Positions 15,622-23,715 of a stretch of DNA of 23,821 bases are shown piece by piece (position 1 is the first letter of the stretch; the number at the start of each line of letters is the position of its first letter). Position numbers and translations under genes: made by a program. The notes beneath the pieces are model-generated. The model was not told where the DNA came from and did not search any database. It was given only the letters and a program-made list of their open reading frames with translations. Source of the DNA: Methanosarcinales archaeon (lineage in GTDB: Archaea > Halobacteriota > Methanosarcinia > Methanosarcinales > Methanosarcinaceae); contig JAAXQB010000003.1 in assembly GCA_012329085.1 (NCBI GenBank), positions 1-23,821 of the forward strand, read 5' to 3'.

Positions 15622-17838
15622 ATGGAAATTGAAAATATTAAATTACCAAAAAATATAATTAATTTTTATCTCGATTCAGGGATTAAACAATTATATCCCC
15701 CTCAGGCAGATGCAATAAAAAAAGGACTTCTAAGAAATAAAAACATACTTGCTGCAATTCCAACTGCTTCTGGAAAAACACTTATTGCAGAACTTGCAAT
15801 GTTAAAAGCAATTATAGAGAATGGAAAAGCATTATATATTGTGCCACTTCGAGCATTAGCATCTGAAAAATATGATCGATTTCTACAATTTGATATATTG
15901 GGGGTTAAAACTACTATTTCAACAGGTGATTTTGAATCAAAAGATGAAAAACTTGGGGATATAAATGATATAATTGTCACTACCTCTGAAAAAGCAGATT
16001 CTTTACTTAGAAATAAAACGGCTTGGATGGAACAAATCTCTGTTATTGTGGTAGATGAAGTGCATCTTATCGATTCTTCAAATAGAGGTCCAACTCTTGA
16101 GATGATAATTACAAAATTTAGAAAAATAAATCCAAGAATTCAAATTATTGCACTTTCTGCAACTATTGGAAATGCAAATGAGCTTGGGGCTTGGCTTGAT
16201 GCAGAATTGATATTAAGTGAGTGGAGACCAACTGATTTACGAGAAGGTGTATTTTTTGAAGATTCGGTTTTTTTTAGCTCAAATAATAAGGATGATAAAA
16301 AACAAACAATCCCAAAGTATTCAAATGACATTTCAACAGATCTTGTTATTGATATAATAAAAAAAGATGGACAATGTCTTGTATTTGATAATAGTCGAAG
16401 AAATGCAATAGGAGTTGCATGCAAAGCGAGCACGCATATATCAAAATATATAAGCAAACGAACAAAGAACGCACTATTAGAAATTGCAAAAGATATAATC
16501 GAATCAGGAGAAACTGAAGTTGCAGAAATTCTTGGGGCTTGTGTAAAAAATGGCGTTGCATTTCACCATGCAGGCTTAAATTCAAATCATAGAAAGCTTG
16601 TAGAAAAGGGCTTTAAAGAAAATAAAATAAAAATGATTGCAAGCACTCCAACACTTGCCGCAGGTTTAAATCTTCCTGCAAGACGCGTAATTATCAAAAA
16701 TTATAAACGATATGATTCACAATTTGGAATGCAACCAATTCCTGTTATTGAATATAAACAGATGGCAGGGCGTGCTGGACGACCGCACCTTGACCCTTAT
16801 GGTGAATCCATCCTTATTGCAAAATCTGATTGTGAATATGATGCCTTACAAAAAGATTATATTTATGCATCACCTGAACCTGTATTATCTAAACTTGGAA
16901 CTGAAACAGCTATTCGTTCCCATGTATTATCTTTAATATCAACAGGATTTGCGAATAATCGTGATGAATTAATGGATTTTATGACTGCAACTTTTTATTC
17001 ATACCAAAATGATAATGATTTTTTAATGCAAGTAGTTGATGAATGTATTGAATTTTTACAAAGTCATGAAATGATTATAAAAGAAACAAATAATTTGGGT
17101 GAAATACGGTTTTTTTCAACAAAACTTGGGAATGTAATTTCTTGTTTGTATATTGACCCATTATCTGGTGCTAATATTGTAGATGGTTTAAAAAAATCTG
17201 ACAGTTTGACAGATTTATCGCTTTTGCATCTTATTTGCACTGCACCAGATATGAGGCAATTATACCTTCGTAGTGCAGATTATGAATCGATTAATGATTT
17301 TGTTGTGACTCATAAATCAGATTTTATACAAATTCCAAGTCAATTCAAGGCAATAGAATATGAATGGTTTCTTGGAGAGGTAAAAACTGCCATTTTGCTT
17401 AAAGATTGGATTGACGAAATGCAAATAACAACTATCACGAAAAAATTTAATATTGGGGAGGGGGATGTTCGTGTATTTACTGAACTTGGTCGTTGGCTTA
17501 TGCATGCAACAACAATTATTGCAGGGATATTAAATATAAATAATGATCTTGCAAAAATTTTAGAAAAAAGAATTCAGTATGGCGTGGGCAATAATTTGGT
17601 AGAACTTGCCAAGATACGGGGCATTGGAAGAGTTCGTGCTCGATTATTATATAAAAATGGATTTGAATCAAAAGAAGATATAAAAAATGCTGATTTTAAG
17701 GATATATCAAAAATCATTGGGCATAAACTTGCACTAAAGATTTTTCAACAAATGGATGTGGATTTTGTGTATGAGAATGAAATTATAGAAACTATAGATT
17801 CTGATTCTAAAAATCAAACTATGATTGGGGATTTTTAA
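15622..17838 (+). CDS. hel308: Hel308 family DNA repair helicase
   Basis: Ski2-like superfamily 2 helicase acting at stalled or broken replication forks with 3'-5' polarity. The 738 residues show the Q-motif glutamine (Q28), Walker A PTASGKT (47-53), DEVH (145-148), SAT (179-181), GVAFHHAGL, STPTLAAGLNLPAR, and motif VI QMAGRAGRP (380-388); the winged helix and ratchet domains follow, and a helix-hairpin-helix IRGIGRVRARLLYKNGF starts near 665. The start is set at ATG 15622 (MEIENIKLPKNI, the usual N-terminus). An in-frame ATG at 15598 would add eight residues, but it lies in the remains of a dispersed palindrome and is less likely. Confidence 0.95.
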   Translation: MEIENIKLPKNIINFYLDSGIKQLYPPQADAIKKGLLRNKNILAAIPTASGKTLIAELAMLKAIIENGKALYIVPLRALASEKYDRFLQFDILGVKTTISTGDFESKDEKLGDINDIIVTTSEKADSLLRNKTAWMEQISVIVVDEVHLIDSSNRGPTLEMIITKFRKINPRIQIIALSATIGNANELGAWLDAELILSEWRPTDLREGVFFEDSVFFSSNNKDDKKQTIPKYSNDISTDLVIDIIKKDGQCLVFDNSRRNAIGVACKASTHISKYISKRTKNALLEIAKDIIESGETEVAEILGACVKNGVAFHHAGLNSNHRKLVEKGFKENKIKMIASTPTLAAGLNLPARRVIIKNYKRYDSQFGMQPIPVIEYKQMAGRAGRPHLDPYGESILIAKSDCEYDALQKDYIYASPEPVLSKLGTETAIRSHVLSLISTGFANNRDELMDFMTATFYSYQNDNDFLMQVVDECIEFLQSHEMIIKETNNLGEIRFFSTKLGNVISCLYIDPLSGANIVDGLKKSDSLTDLSLLHLICTAPDMRQLYLRSADYESINDFVVTHKSDFIQIPSQFKAIEYEWFLGEVKTAILLKDWIDEMQITTITKKFNIGEGDVRVFTELGRWLMHATTIIAGILNINNDLAKILEKRIQYGVGNNLVELAKIRGIGRVRARLLYKNGFESKEDIKNADFKDISKIIGHKLALKIFQQMDVDFVYENEIIETIDSDSKNQTMIGDF

Positions 17839-17839
17839 A

Positions 17840-17939
17840 GCTCATTTAGAACAAATGAGCGTATGAGAAAATATTTAATAGCTCATTTAGAACAAATGAG
17901 CGTTATTAGAACAAATGAGCGTTATTAGAACAAATGAGC
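17840..17939 (+). repeat. Tandem family P palindromes after hel308
   Basis: Two identical 21-base palindromes (arms GCTCATTT/AAATGAGC, loop AGAAC) at 17840-17860 and 17881-17901 are separated by GTATGAGAAAATATTTAATA. The second is followed by two exact 19-base tandem units, each GTTATTAGAACAAATGAGC, at 17902-17920 and 17921-17939, which repeat the right arm only. The first begins one base after the hel308 stop codon. Confidence 0.9.
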
Positions 17940-17967
17940 AATATTGAAAATATCCCCATGTGTATAA

Positions 17968-18072
17968 TTTTATAATCTGACAAATCGCGTTTTCAAGAAT
18001 GAAGATGAACTTTTGGAATCTATTGATGAAAAACATGTGTGGTTAAATCTTTTAAAATTTTGCAAAATATAG
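17968..18072 (+). pseudogene. Possible C-terminal gene remnant
   Basis: One frame reads through a protein-like stretch, TNRVFKNEDELLESIDEKH then VWLNLLKFCKI and a stop, with ordinary residue composition unlike the surrounding low-complexity frames. There is no start codon of its own and a stop lies just upstream. The pattern faintly recalls the tail of DDE transposases of the IS630 kind, but I cannot confirm this; it may be chance. Confidence 0.3.
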
Positions 18073-18138
18073 AATTTAAAAACATCCTAAATTAATGTAA
18101 AAGGTTTTTTATAGGATATAAGTCTTAATATACACACT

Positions 18139-18175
18139 TATTTTAATAACATTATTTTAATAACATTATTTTAAT
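18139..18175 (+). repeat. 14-bp tandem repeat
   Basis: The unit ATTATTTTAATAAC is repeated about 2.6 times without interruption. It is AT-only apart from one C per unit. Confidence 0.75.
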
Positions 18176-18189
18176 GTATCACAAAAATT

Positions 18190-18359
18190 GCACAAATGTC
18201 ATGTTTGTGCTATTAAATTTAATTTAAATTATATTCTACGAAAAATTAATTTTTTTTCTCTAATGCATATCAGAATAAATGAGTGTTTAGCATATAATTT
18301 TTACAAATTACATATAACGCCCATTCTCTTTCAGAAGCACATTCTCAAAGAGAATGTGC
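18190..18359 (+). repeat. Family P palindromes in the pre-pycB gap
   Basis: 18190-18210 has arms GCACAAA/TTTGTGC and is followed by TATTAAAT, like the family flank. 18337-18359 is perfect with arms GCACATTCTC/GAGAATGTGC and loop AAA, preceded by a broken half-copy starting GCCCATTCTCTTTCAGAA at 18319. A further worn copy lies near 18265-18284. Confidence 0.75.
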
Positions 18360-18438
18360 ATTTAATGTGCTAATAAAAATAGAGTAAATCGCATTAATTT
18401 CGCTATTTGCATTGAATTTATGGAAAAAATATAAAAGA

Positions 18439-18581
18439 TTATAATGTATATATAAATAAAAAATCTGCATAATCTGCGGATATAAGATTTAAAAAACAAA
18501 CAATAATTTATAATGTATATATAAACGATAATTTATAATGTATATATATATATATAGACAAAAAGTTATAATGTAATATGC
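18439..18581 (+). repeat. TTATAATGTATATATA motif array
   Basis: The 16-base motif TTATAATGTATATATA is exact at 18439-18454, 18508-18523 and 18533-18548, with a near copy at 18566-18581. A further near copy (TTATAATGCATATACA) is at 18800-18815, and two are upstream of hel308 (15185 and 15203). They look like TATA-box arrays or a regulator-binding repeat. Confidence 0.7.
18471..18498 (+). repeat. 28-bp direct repeat, copy 1
   Basis: Exact match to 18763-18790: begins AATCTGCGGATATAAGATTT and continues with AAAAAACA. The similarity extends through the following TTATAATGTATATATA motif to 18523, giving a repeat of about 53 bases. Within it AATCT and AGATT are inverted around GCGGATATA. Confidence 0.9.
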
Positions 18582-18672
18582 CATGAAAAAATAAGAAATA
18601 ATAAAAAACAAATTGGAAAATTGGACGCAGATAAACGCAGATTGCCAGGATTTTAAAAGCACATTTAACACA

Positions 18673-18717
18673 CATATCATTCTGATATGCGTTTTGAAAG
18701 AGAATGGGCGAAATAAA
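18673..18717 (+). repeat. Worn family P palindromes
   Basis: 18673-18689 has arms CATATCA/TGATATG with loop TTC. It is followed by GCGTTTTGAAAGAGAATGGGCG, a half-copy of the longer-armed form. The arm sequence is again changed in both halves together. Confidence 0.6.
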
Positions 18718-18740
18718 AAATTGACGAAATAAATTGCTAC

Positions 18741-18790
18741 ATCTTATATAATAAAAAAAATAAATCTGCGGATATAAGATTTAAAAAACA
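18741..18790 (+). promoter_or_regulatory. Candidate pycB operator: direct repeat copy 2 and inverted repeats
   Basis: 18763-18790 repeats 18471-18498 exactly. AAATCT and AGATTT are inverted around GCGGATATA (18762-18782), and ATCTTATAT at 18741-18749 is inverted against ATATAAGAT at 18772-18780, so alternative hairpins or a dimeric binding site are possible. AATCTGCG also appears on the other strand at 18636-18643. It lies 60-110 bases before pycB. No regulator is identified; the operon's own BirA has a DNA-binding domain and is one candidate. Confidence 0.45.
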
Positions 18791-18799
18791 CACACTAAG

Positions 18800-18845
18800 T
18801 TATAATGCATATACAAAAAATAAAAAAAGAAAGTTGGATAAAGGA
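18800..18845 (+). promoter_or_regulatory. pycB promoter and ribosome binding site
   Basis: TTATAATGCATATACA (18800-18815) lies at TATA-box distance for a transcript starting near 18833. AAGGA at 18841-18845 sits 8 bases before the pycB ATG and fits a Shine-Dalgarno sequence. The TATA-like sequence is the last member of the motif array. Confidence 0.5.
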
Positions 18846-18853
18846 TTATAAAA

Positions 18854-20587
18854 ATGGTAAAAATAACAGAAACAATTCTTAGAGACGCACATCAATCCCT
18901 GATTGCAACTCGTATGCGAACGCGGGATATGCTGCCAATCATAGAACAATTAGATGAAGTTGGATATAACTCACTCGAAATGTGGGGCGGTGCTACATTT
19001 GATGTATGCATACGATATTTAAATGAAAATCCATGGGAACGATTAAGACTTCTTAAAAAAGGTTTAAAAAAAACACCAACACAAATGCTTCTTCGTGGGC
19101 AAAATCTTGTTGGATATCGCCATTATTCAGATGAAATTGTGGGTAAATTCATTACAAAAGCATGTGAAAATGGAATGGATATTTTTAGAATATTTGACGC
19201 TTTAAATGATATTAGAAATCTAAAAACAAGTATTTCAGCAGTAAAAAGAGAAGGTGCTCATGCACAAGGCACAATATGCTATACAACAAGTCCAGTTCAT
19301 ACAATTGATAAATATGTGGAGTTTGCAAAGGAATTATCTAATCTTGGATGTGATTCCATAGCAATTAAGGATATGGCAGGACTCATTACACCACATTATG
19401 CATATGAATTAGTTAAAGAAATTAAAAAAGAAACTGCACTTCCTGTTAATCTACACAGTCATTGCACAACAGGTTTAGCAACTATGAGTTATCTTGCAGC
19501 ATGTAAAGCAGGTGTTGATATTATTGACACTGCAATATCTCCTTTCTCGGGTGGAACATCTCAACCACCAACAGAATCTGTAGTATTTGCACTTAAAAAT
19601 ACTCCCTACGACCCTAAACTTGATATTGAAAAATTATCAGAAATTGCAACTTATTTTAAAGATATTAAAAAAAAATACAAAGGAATATTAAATCCAATAT
19701 CAGAAGAAATCAATCCAGGTATTTTAATATCACAAGTTCCGGGAGGAATGCTCTCAAATCTTGTTTCACAACTTAAAGAACAAGATGCACTTGATAAATA
19801 TGATGCTGTATTAAAAGAAATGCCATTAGTACGGGCAGATATGGGATATCCTCCACTTGTCACACCACTAAGTCAAATGGTAGGCACACAATCAGTTTTA
19901 AATGTGCTAATGGGGGAGAGGTATAAAGTAGTATCAAAGGAAGTAAAGGAGTACCTTCGTGGATTTTATGGCAAATCACCTGCAACGATTGATGGGCAAT
20001 TTATTAAAAAAATTGTTGGAAATGAAAATCGTATCACTTGCCGTCCTGCTGACCTTATAGAACCAGAATATGAAAAATATGAAAACGAATTAAAAGAAGA
20101 ACATGGGCTTGTAAATATAGATGAAGAGTGTGTATTATCTTATGTGATATATCCACCGATTACTTTAAAATTACTTAAAGGTGAGGCAAAAGAAGAAGAA
20201 TTATTGCCTGCACATACTCTTTCCGAACCTATTATAAATGCCATACCTGCGGCTTACAATGTAGAGGTGGATGGAGAAGTTTTTAATGTGAAACTTGAAC
20301 CAATATATGATGGTTCATGTAAATTATCAGAAAATGCCAAACAAAATACAAATACACAATCTAAAAAAAGTCCAGATGATGTTATTTGTCCAATGCAAGG
20401 AGTTATATTATCAGTGGAAGCAAAAATTGGAGCCCTAGTCGAGAAGGGAGATACTATTTGTGTGGTTGAGGCAATGAAAATGGAAAGTGTTGTAAATGCA
20501 CCACATGGTGGGATTGTAGGCGAGATATTTGTTAATGTTGGGGATGCAATTAAAATGAATGGTGTAATTATGAGAATTGATAGGTAG
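18854..20587 (+). CDS. pycB: Pyruvate carboxylase subunit B
   Basis: Carries the carboxyltransferase and biotin carrier parts of the archaeal two-subunit pyruvate carboxylase, which makes oxaloacetate for biosynthesis. The TIM-barrel domain (about 1-270) has TETILRDAHQS with D11, the carbamylated-lysine motif AIKDMAG (K172) and HSHCTTG (H201, H203, metal ligands); the PYC/OadA domain follows to about 440; the C-terminal biotinyl domain contains EAMKMES with the biotin lysine near K542, 35 residues from the end, as usual. The 577-residue length is normal. OadA of the sodium pump is very similar, but pycA next door and no membrane beta subunit support the carboxylase. First gene of pycB-pycA-birA. 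Confidence 0.95.
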   Translation: MVKITETILRDAHQSLIATRMRTRDMLPIIEQLDEVGYNSLEMWGGATFDVCIRYLNENPWERLRLLKKGLKKTPTQMLLRGQNLVGYRHYSDEIVGKFITKACENGMDIFRIFDALNDIRNLKTSISAVKREGAHAQGTICYTTSPVHTIDKYVEFAKELSNLGCDSIAIKDMAGLITPHYAYELVKEIKKETALPVNLHSHCTTGLATMSYLAACKAGVDIIDTAISPFSGGTSQPPTESVVFALKNTPYDPKLDIEKLSEIATYFKDIKKKYKGILNPISEEINPGILISQVPGGMLSNLVSQLKEQDALDKYDAVLKEMPLVRADMGYPPLVTPLSQMVGTQSVLNVLMGERYKVVSKEVKEYLRGFYGKSPATIDGQFIKKIVGNENRITCRPADLIEPEYEKYENELKEEHGLVNIDEECVLSYVIYPPITLKLLKGEAKEEELLPAHTLSEPIINAIPAAYNVEVDGEVFNVKLEPIYDGSCKLSENAKQNTNTQSKKSPDDVICPMQGVILSVEAKIGALVEKGDTICVVEAMKMESVVNAPHGGIVGEIFVNVGDAIKMNGVIMRIDR

Positions 20588-20596
20588 GAATTTTAA

Positions 20597-22075
20597 ATGT
20601 TTAATAAAGTACTTATTGCAAATAGGGGAGAAATTGCAATTCGCATAATGCGGGCTTGCAGAGAGCTTGAAGTAAAAACTGTTGCCGTATATTCTGATGC
20701 AGATAAAAATGCACTTTTTGCAAAATATGCTGATGAAGCATATAACATAGGACCGTCTCCGGTAAGTTTGAGTTATTTAAATTCTGATGCTATTTTAGAT
20801 GTTGCAGAAAAGTCAGGTGCAGAAGGAATTCATCCAGGGTATGGATTTTTATCGGAAAATTATAATTTTGTAGATGCATGCAATAAATTAGGAATAACAT
20901 TTATTGGTCCTTCAAGTAAAGTTATAAAACAAATGGGAAGTAAAATTAGGGCACGAGCGGCAATGGTAAAAACAGGTGTGCCAGTAGTTCCGGGTGATGA
21001 TAAAGCAATTTCTGATTTAGATGTTGCACAAGATACAGCAGAGCGAATTGGATATCCAGTAATGATTAAAGCGTCAGCAGGTGGAGGAGGCATTGGAATG
21101 AAAGTTGTGCATTCTAAAAAAGAATTTACAGAATCACTTGCATCAATTCAATCAGTTGCAAAATCGGCATTTGGAGATTCAACGGTTTTTATTGAAAAAT
21201 ATATTGAAGAACCACGGCATATTGAATTTCAAATTCTTGCAGACAAATATGGCGATACAATACATTTAATTGAAAGAGAATGTTCAATTCAAAGAAGACA
21301 TCAAAAATTAATAGAGGAAGCACCATCTCCTATAATAACACAAGATCTTAGGGATAAAATGGGAGCTATGGCAGTTCGTGCTGCAAAGGCTATTGGATAT
21401 GAAAATGCAGGAACTGTGGAATTTTTATATTCAAATGGTGAATTTTATTTTCTTGAAGTTAATACAAGGCTTCAAGTGGAACATAGTATTACTGAAATGA
21501 TTACAGGCATTGATATCGCAAAAGATCAACTACATATTGCATGCGGAGATCGATTAGAATATGAGCAAGAAGATATTAAAATCAATGGATGGGCAATTGA
21601 ATGCCGGATTAATGCAGAAGATCCTTTGAACAATTTCACTCCATCGCCCGGAAAAATTAGAAAATATAGATCAGCAGGAGGTCCGGGAGTTCGCGTAGAT
21701 AGTGGAGTGCATACAGGATATACAATTTCTCCTTTTTATGATTCAATGATTTCAAAATTATCTGTATGGGGGAGAGATAGGCAAGAGGCGATACAACGAA
21801 TGCGGAGGGCATTGTATGAATATGTTGTAGTGGGAGTCACAACAAATCTTCCATTTCATAAAGCAGTGCTTAGAAATAGTGATTTTCAAAAAGGAAATAT
21901 TACAACGCATTTCATTGAAGAACATAATTTACTTGATGAAGTAGAAAAAATTATTAAATATGAAAAAGAAAATGGAATAACCTTAGCATCTGCACTTGAT
22001 GATGGAGAACACAAAATCGCAGCAATTTCTGCAGCAATCAATGCACATTTACAAGCATCTCGAGATAATAAATAA
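20597..22075 (+). CDS. pycA: Pyruvate carboxylase subunit A (biotin carboxylase)
   Basis: Carboxylates the biotin on PycB using bicarbonate and ATP. The 492-residue protein has the standard order: N-terminal [32 protein letters not shown], the ATP-grasp glycine loop [11 protein letters not shown] (158-168), [24 protein letters not shown] motif, and [10 protein letters not shown] (287-296) with catalytic residues, followed by the C-terminal domain with NAEDP and TPSPGKI. It starts 9 bases after the pycB stop with a GGAA preceding the ATG, so the genes are co-transcribed. Acetyl-CoA carboxylase biotin carboxylase is nearly the same in sequence; the pycB partner decides the name. Confidence 0.95.
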   Translation: MFNKVLIANRGEIAIRIMRACRELEVKTVAVYSDADKNALFAKYADEAYNIGPSPVSLSYLNSDAILDVAEKSGAEGIHPGYGFLSENYNFVDACNKLGITFIGPSSKVIKQMGSKIRARAAMVKTGVPVVPGDDKAISDLDVAQDTAERIGYPVMIKASAGGGGIGMKVVHSKKEFTESLASIQSVAKSAFGDSTVFIEKYIEEPRHIEFQILADKYGDTIHLIERECSIQRRHQKLIEEAPSPIITQDLRDKMGAMAVRAAKAIGYENAGTVEFLYSNGEFYFLEVNTRLQVEHSITEMITGIDIAKDQLHIACGDRLEYEQEDIKINGWAIECRINAEDPLNNFTPSPGKIRKYRSAGGPGVRVDSGVHTGYTISPFYDSMISKLSVWGRDRQEAIQRMRRALYEYVVVGVTTNLPFHKAVLRNSDFQKGNITTHFIEEHNLLDEVEKIIKYEKENGITLASALDDGEHKIAAISAAINAHLQASRDNK

Positions 22076-22096
22076 TTATAGAATCACTTTGATTAA

Positions 22097-23080
22097 ATGA
22101 AATCCCTATCTATTAAAAAACAAAAGATACTTAATATCCTAAAAGCTAACAAGGGGCAAGCAATTTCAGGAATTGATATTGGCGAAAATATAGGCATTTC
22201 TAGGGCAATGGTTTGGAAATATATAAAATCCTTGAAAAATGCAGGATATGAAATCGAATCCATCAAGAAAAAAGGATATATTTTAAAACAATCTCCTGAT
22301 TTTTTATATCCAGAAGAAGTGAAAAATGGGCTTAAAACTACGCTTATTGGAAAAAATATTTATTATTTTGAAGATATTGAATCTACAAATTTAATAGCAA
22401 AACAAAAAGCACACAAATTTCAAGAAGGGACTGTCATAATTGCAGAAACTCAATATTCAGGTTATGGAAGAATGGGGCGAACTTGGGAATCTCCAGCTGG
22501 TGGAATATGGTTTTCAATTATATTAAAGCCTGTGATACCACTTGCACACCTATCACGATTAACAATTATGACAGGAAATGCAGTTATGGAATGTATGAAA
22601 TCATTCAATTTTCCAAACGCACCTTGCATTAAATGGCCAAATGACATTATTATTAATGGTAAAAAAGTATGCGGAATTCTTACAGAAGTTAATGCAGAAT
22701 TAGATGCAATCAATTTTGTAATAATAGGTATTGGCATTAATGCAAATAATTCTATTTTTTCCCCAGATATTGAAGACTCGGCAACTTCATTAAAATCTGA
22801 ACTTGGGATTTCGATTAATCGTATTAAATTTTTACAAAATTTATTATTTGAATTAGAGCAAGAATATATAAAACTTATGACACTTCCATTTTCAAAAATG
22901 ATTGAGAAATGGACTTACAATTCAGAAACTATTGGCAAACAAGTTGTAGTTCGCATGCATGATAAAACAATTGAAGGGGTGGCGATTGGTCTTTCGGATG
23001 AAGGCGGACTTATTATAGAAAAAAACAATAAAGAAAAAGTTGTAGTATTGGCAGGAGATTGTTTGCTAAAATATGATTAA
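22097..23080 (+). CDS. birA: BirA: biotin-protein ligase with DNA-binding domain
   Basis: Transfers biotin through biotinyl-AMP to the lysine of PycB, and probably also acts as a repressor. Residues 1-65 form a winged helix (ISGIDIGENIGISRAMVWKYIKSLKNAGYEI), so it is of the bifunctional kind. The catalytic domain has ESTN (95-98), SGYGRMGRTWESPAGGIWFS (121-140; the biotinyl-AMP loop), IKWPND (178-183) and KKVCGILTE (189-197); the small C-terminal SH3-like domain ends in VVLAGDCLLKYD. Starts 21 bases after pycA. The only obvious biotin acceptor in the window is PycB. In the loop, the first arginine of the GRGRRGR pattern known from E. coli is a tyrosine here, which is also usual in other ligases as far as I recall. 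Confidence 0.94.
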   Translation: MKSLSIKKQKILNILKANKGQAISGIDIGENIGISRAMVWKYIKSLKNAGYEIESIKKKGYILKQSPDFLYPEEVKNGLKTTLIGKNIYYFEDIESTNLIAKQKAHKFQEGTVIIAETQYSGYGRMGRTWESPAGGIWFSIILKPVIPLAHLSRLTIMTGNAVMECMKSFNFPNAPCIKWPNDIIINGKKVCGILTEVNAELDAINFVIIGIGINANNSIFSPDIEDSATSLKSELGISINRIKFLQNLLFELEQEYIKLMTLPFSKMIEKWTYNSETIGKQVVVRMHDKTIEGVAIGLSDEGGLIIEKNNKEKVVVLAGDCLLKYD

Positions 23081-23105
23081 TAGTATCTGCTTAAAAAAAT
23101 AGGGC

Positions 23106-23120
23106 AAATGCGCATTTTTT
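23106..23120 (+). terminator. Possible terminator after birA
   Basis: The self-complementary AAATGCGCATTT is followed by more T, 26 bases after the birA stop. Archaeal termination mainly needs the T run, so the hairpin may be incidental. Confidence 0.4.
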
Positions 23121-23152
23121 AAATTACATACCAACCCAATCAAATTAACTCG

Positions 23153-23263
23153 ACTTTGTCATATTAGATGCTCATTCAAGCACCCGATATTGATTTTGCT
23201 TTTCTGAATGATTTGAGGTTATGCCGCCTCATATAACTGGTTTATCTTGTAATGTGACAAAGT
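23153..23263 (+). mobile_element. MITE-like element, copy 1
   Basis: A 111-base element bounded by 14-base inverted ends, ACTTTGTCATATTA (23153-23166) and TAATGTGACAAAGT (23250-23263), which differ at one position. An internal hairpin TGAGG/CCTCA surrounds TTATGCCG. Over its whole length it matches copy 2 in reverse complement. TA follows the right end, but the left flank is CG, so no clear target duplication is visible. There is no coding capacity. Confidence 0.7.
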
Positions 23264-23444
23264 AGAATTAATTTTTACCACAAATTAAATTATCATTTAC
23301 AATAACTAAACCAAAAACTAAGATTATTTACTGATGTTATGCTATTAAAGTTTTCATAATTTAGTAAAACTTGATTTTAAAGAATAATAATAAAGTTTAA
23401 ACATCAAAGCAAAATGATTTAAACTTAATCAAAGATTTTTTTAA

Positions 23445-23519
23445 ACTCATTCTGAAAAGTTTGAGTGATTACGCTCATTCATTCTAAATGGATTAAACGC
23501 TCATTCATTCCGAATGGGC
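23445..23519 (+). repeat. Family P palindromes between the MITE copies
   Basis: 23499-23519 has arms GCTCATTC/GAATGGGC (one G-T wobble) and is followed by TATTGGAAATAT. 23473-23492 is a worn copy and 23445-23466 keeps only ACTCA/TGAGT ends. The order and spacing resemble the left-edge cluster, with AATCAAAGATTTTTTTAA just before them. Confidence 0.75.
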
Positions 23520-23549
23520 TATTGGAAATATATCTCAGTATATAACTTG

Positions 23550-23660
23550 ATTATATCATATTACAAAATAAGTCAACCATGTGAGGCAGTATAACCTCAA
23601 ACCGTTTAGAAAAGTAAAATTAATATTGAATGCTTGAATGAATGTTTAATATGACAAAGT
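23550..23660 (-). mobile_element. MITE-like element, copy 2 (inverted)
   Basis: Reverse complement matches copy 1 over about 111 bases with one well-kept end (TAATATGACAAAGT, 23647-23660) and one worn end near 23550. The internal TGAGG/CCTCA stem is kept while the loop differs (TTATACTG when read in the same direction). A TA also follows the good end. Confidence 0.65.
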
Positions 23661-23715
23661 AAAAAATAATTTTACAAATTATATCCTAACACTCATAATA
23701 TTCAATCACGAACAA

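Larger units (their letters stand above)
17839..18853. other. Gene-free, repeat-rich kilobase before pycB
   Basis: Between hel308 and pycB no intact gene is seen. It holds the tandem palindromes after hel308, a possible gene remnant at 17968-18072, a 14-base tandem repeat (ATTATTTTAATAAC) at 18139-18175, more family P hairpins at 18190-18210, 18319-18359 and 18673-18717, and a set of TTATAATGTATATATA motifs and AATCTGCG repeats described separately. Small open frames here have compositions expected of AT-rich noncoding sequence. Confidence 0.6.

Noticed and set aside
18188..18680. Small open frames in the pre-pycB gap
   Set aside because: They run through the palindromes and TATA-like motif arrays, have low-complexity composition and no ribosome binding site.
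18854..20587. Oxaloacetate decarboxylase alpha subunit (OadA)
   Set aside because: The sequence alone could fit, but the adjacent biotin carboxylase and biotin ligase, and the absence of membrane beta and gamma subunits, favour pyruvate carboxylase.
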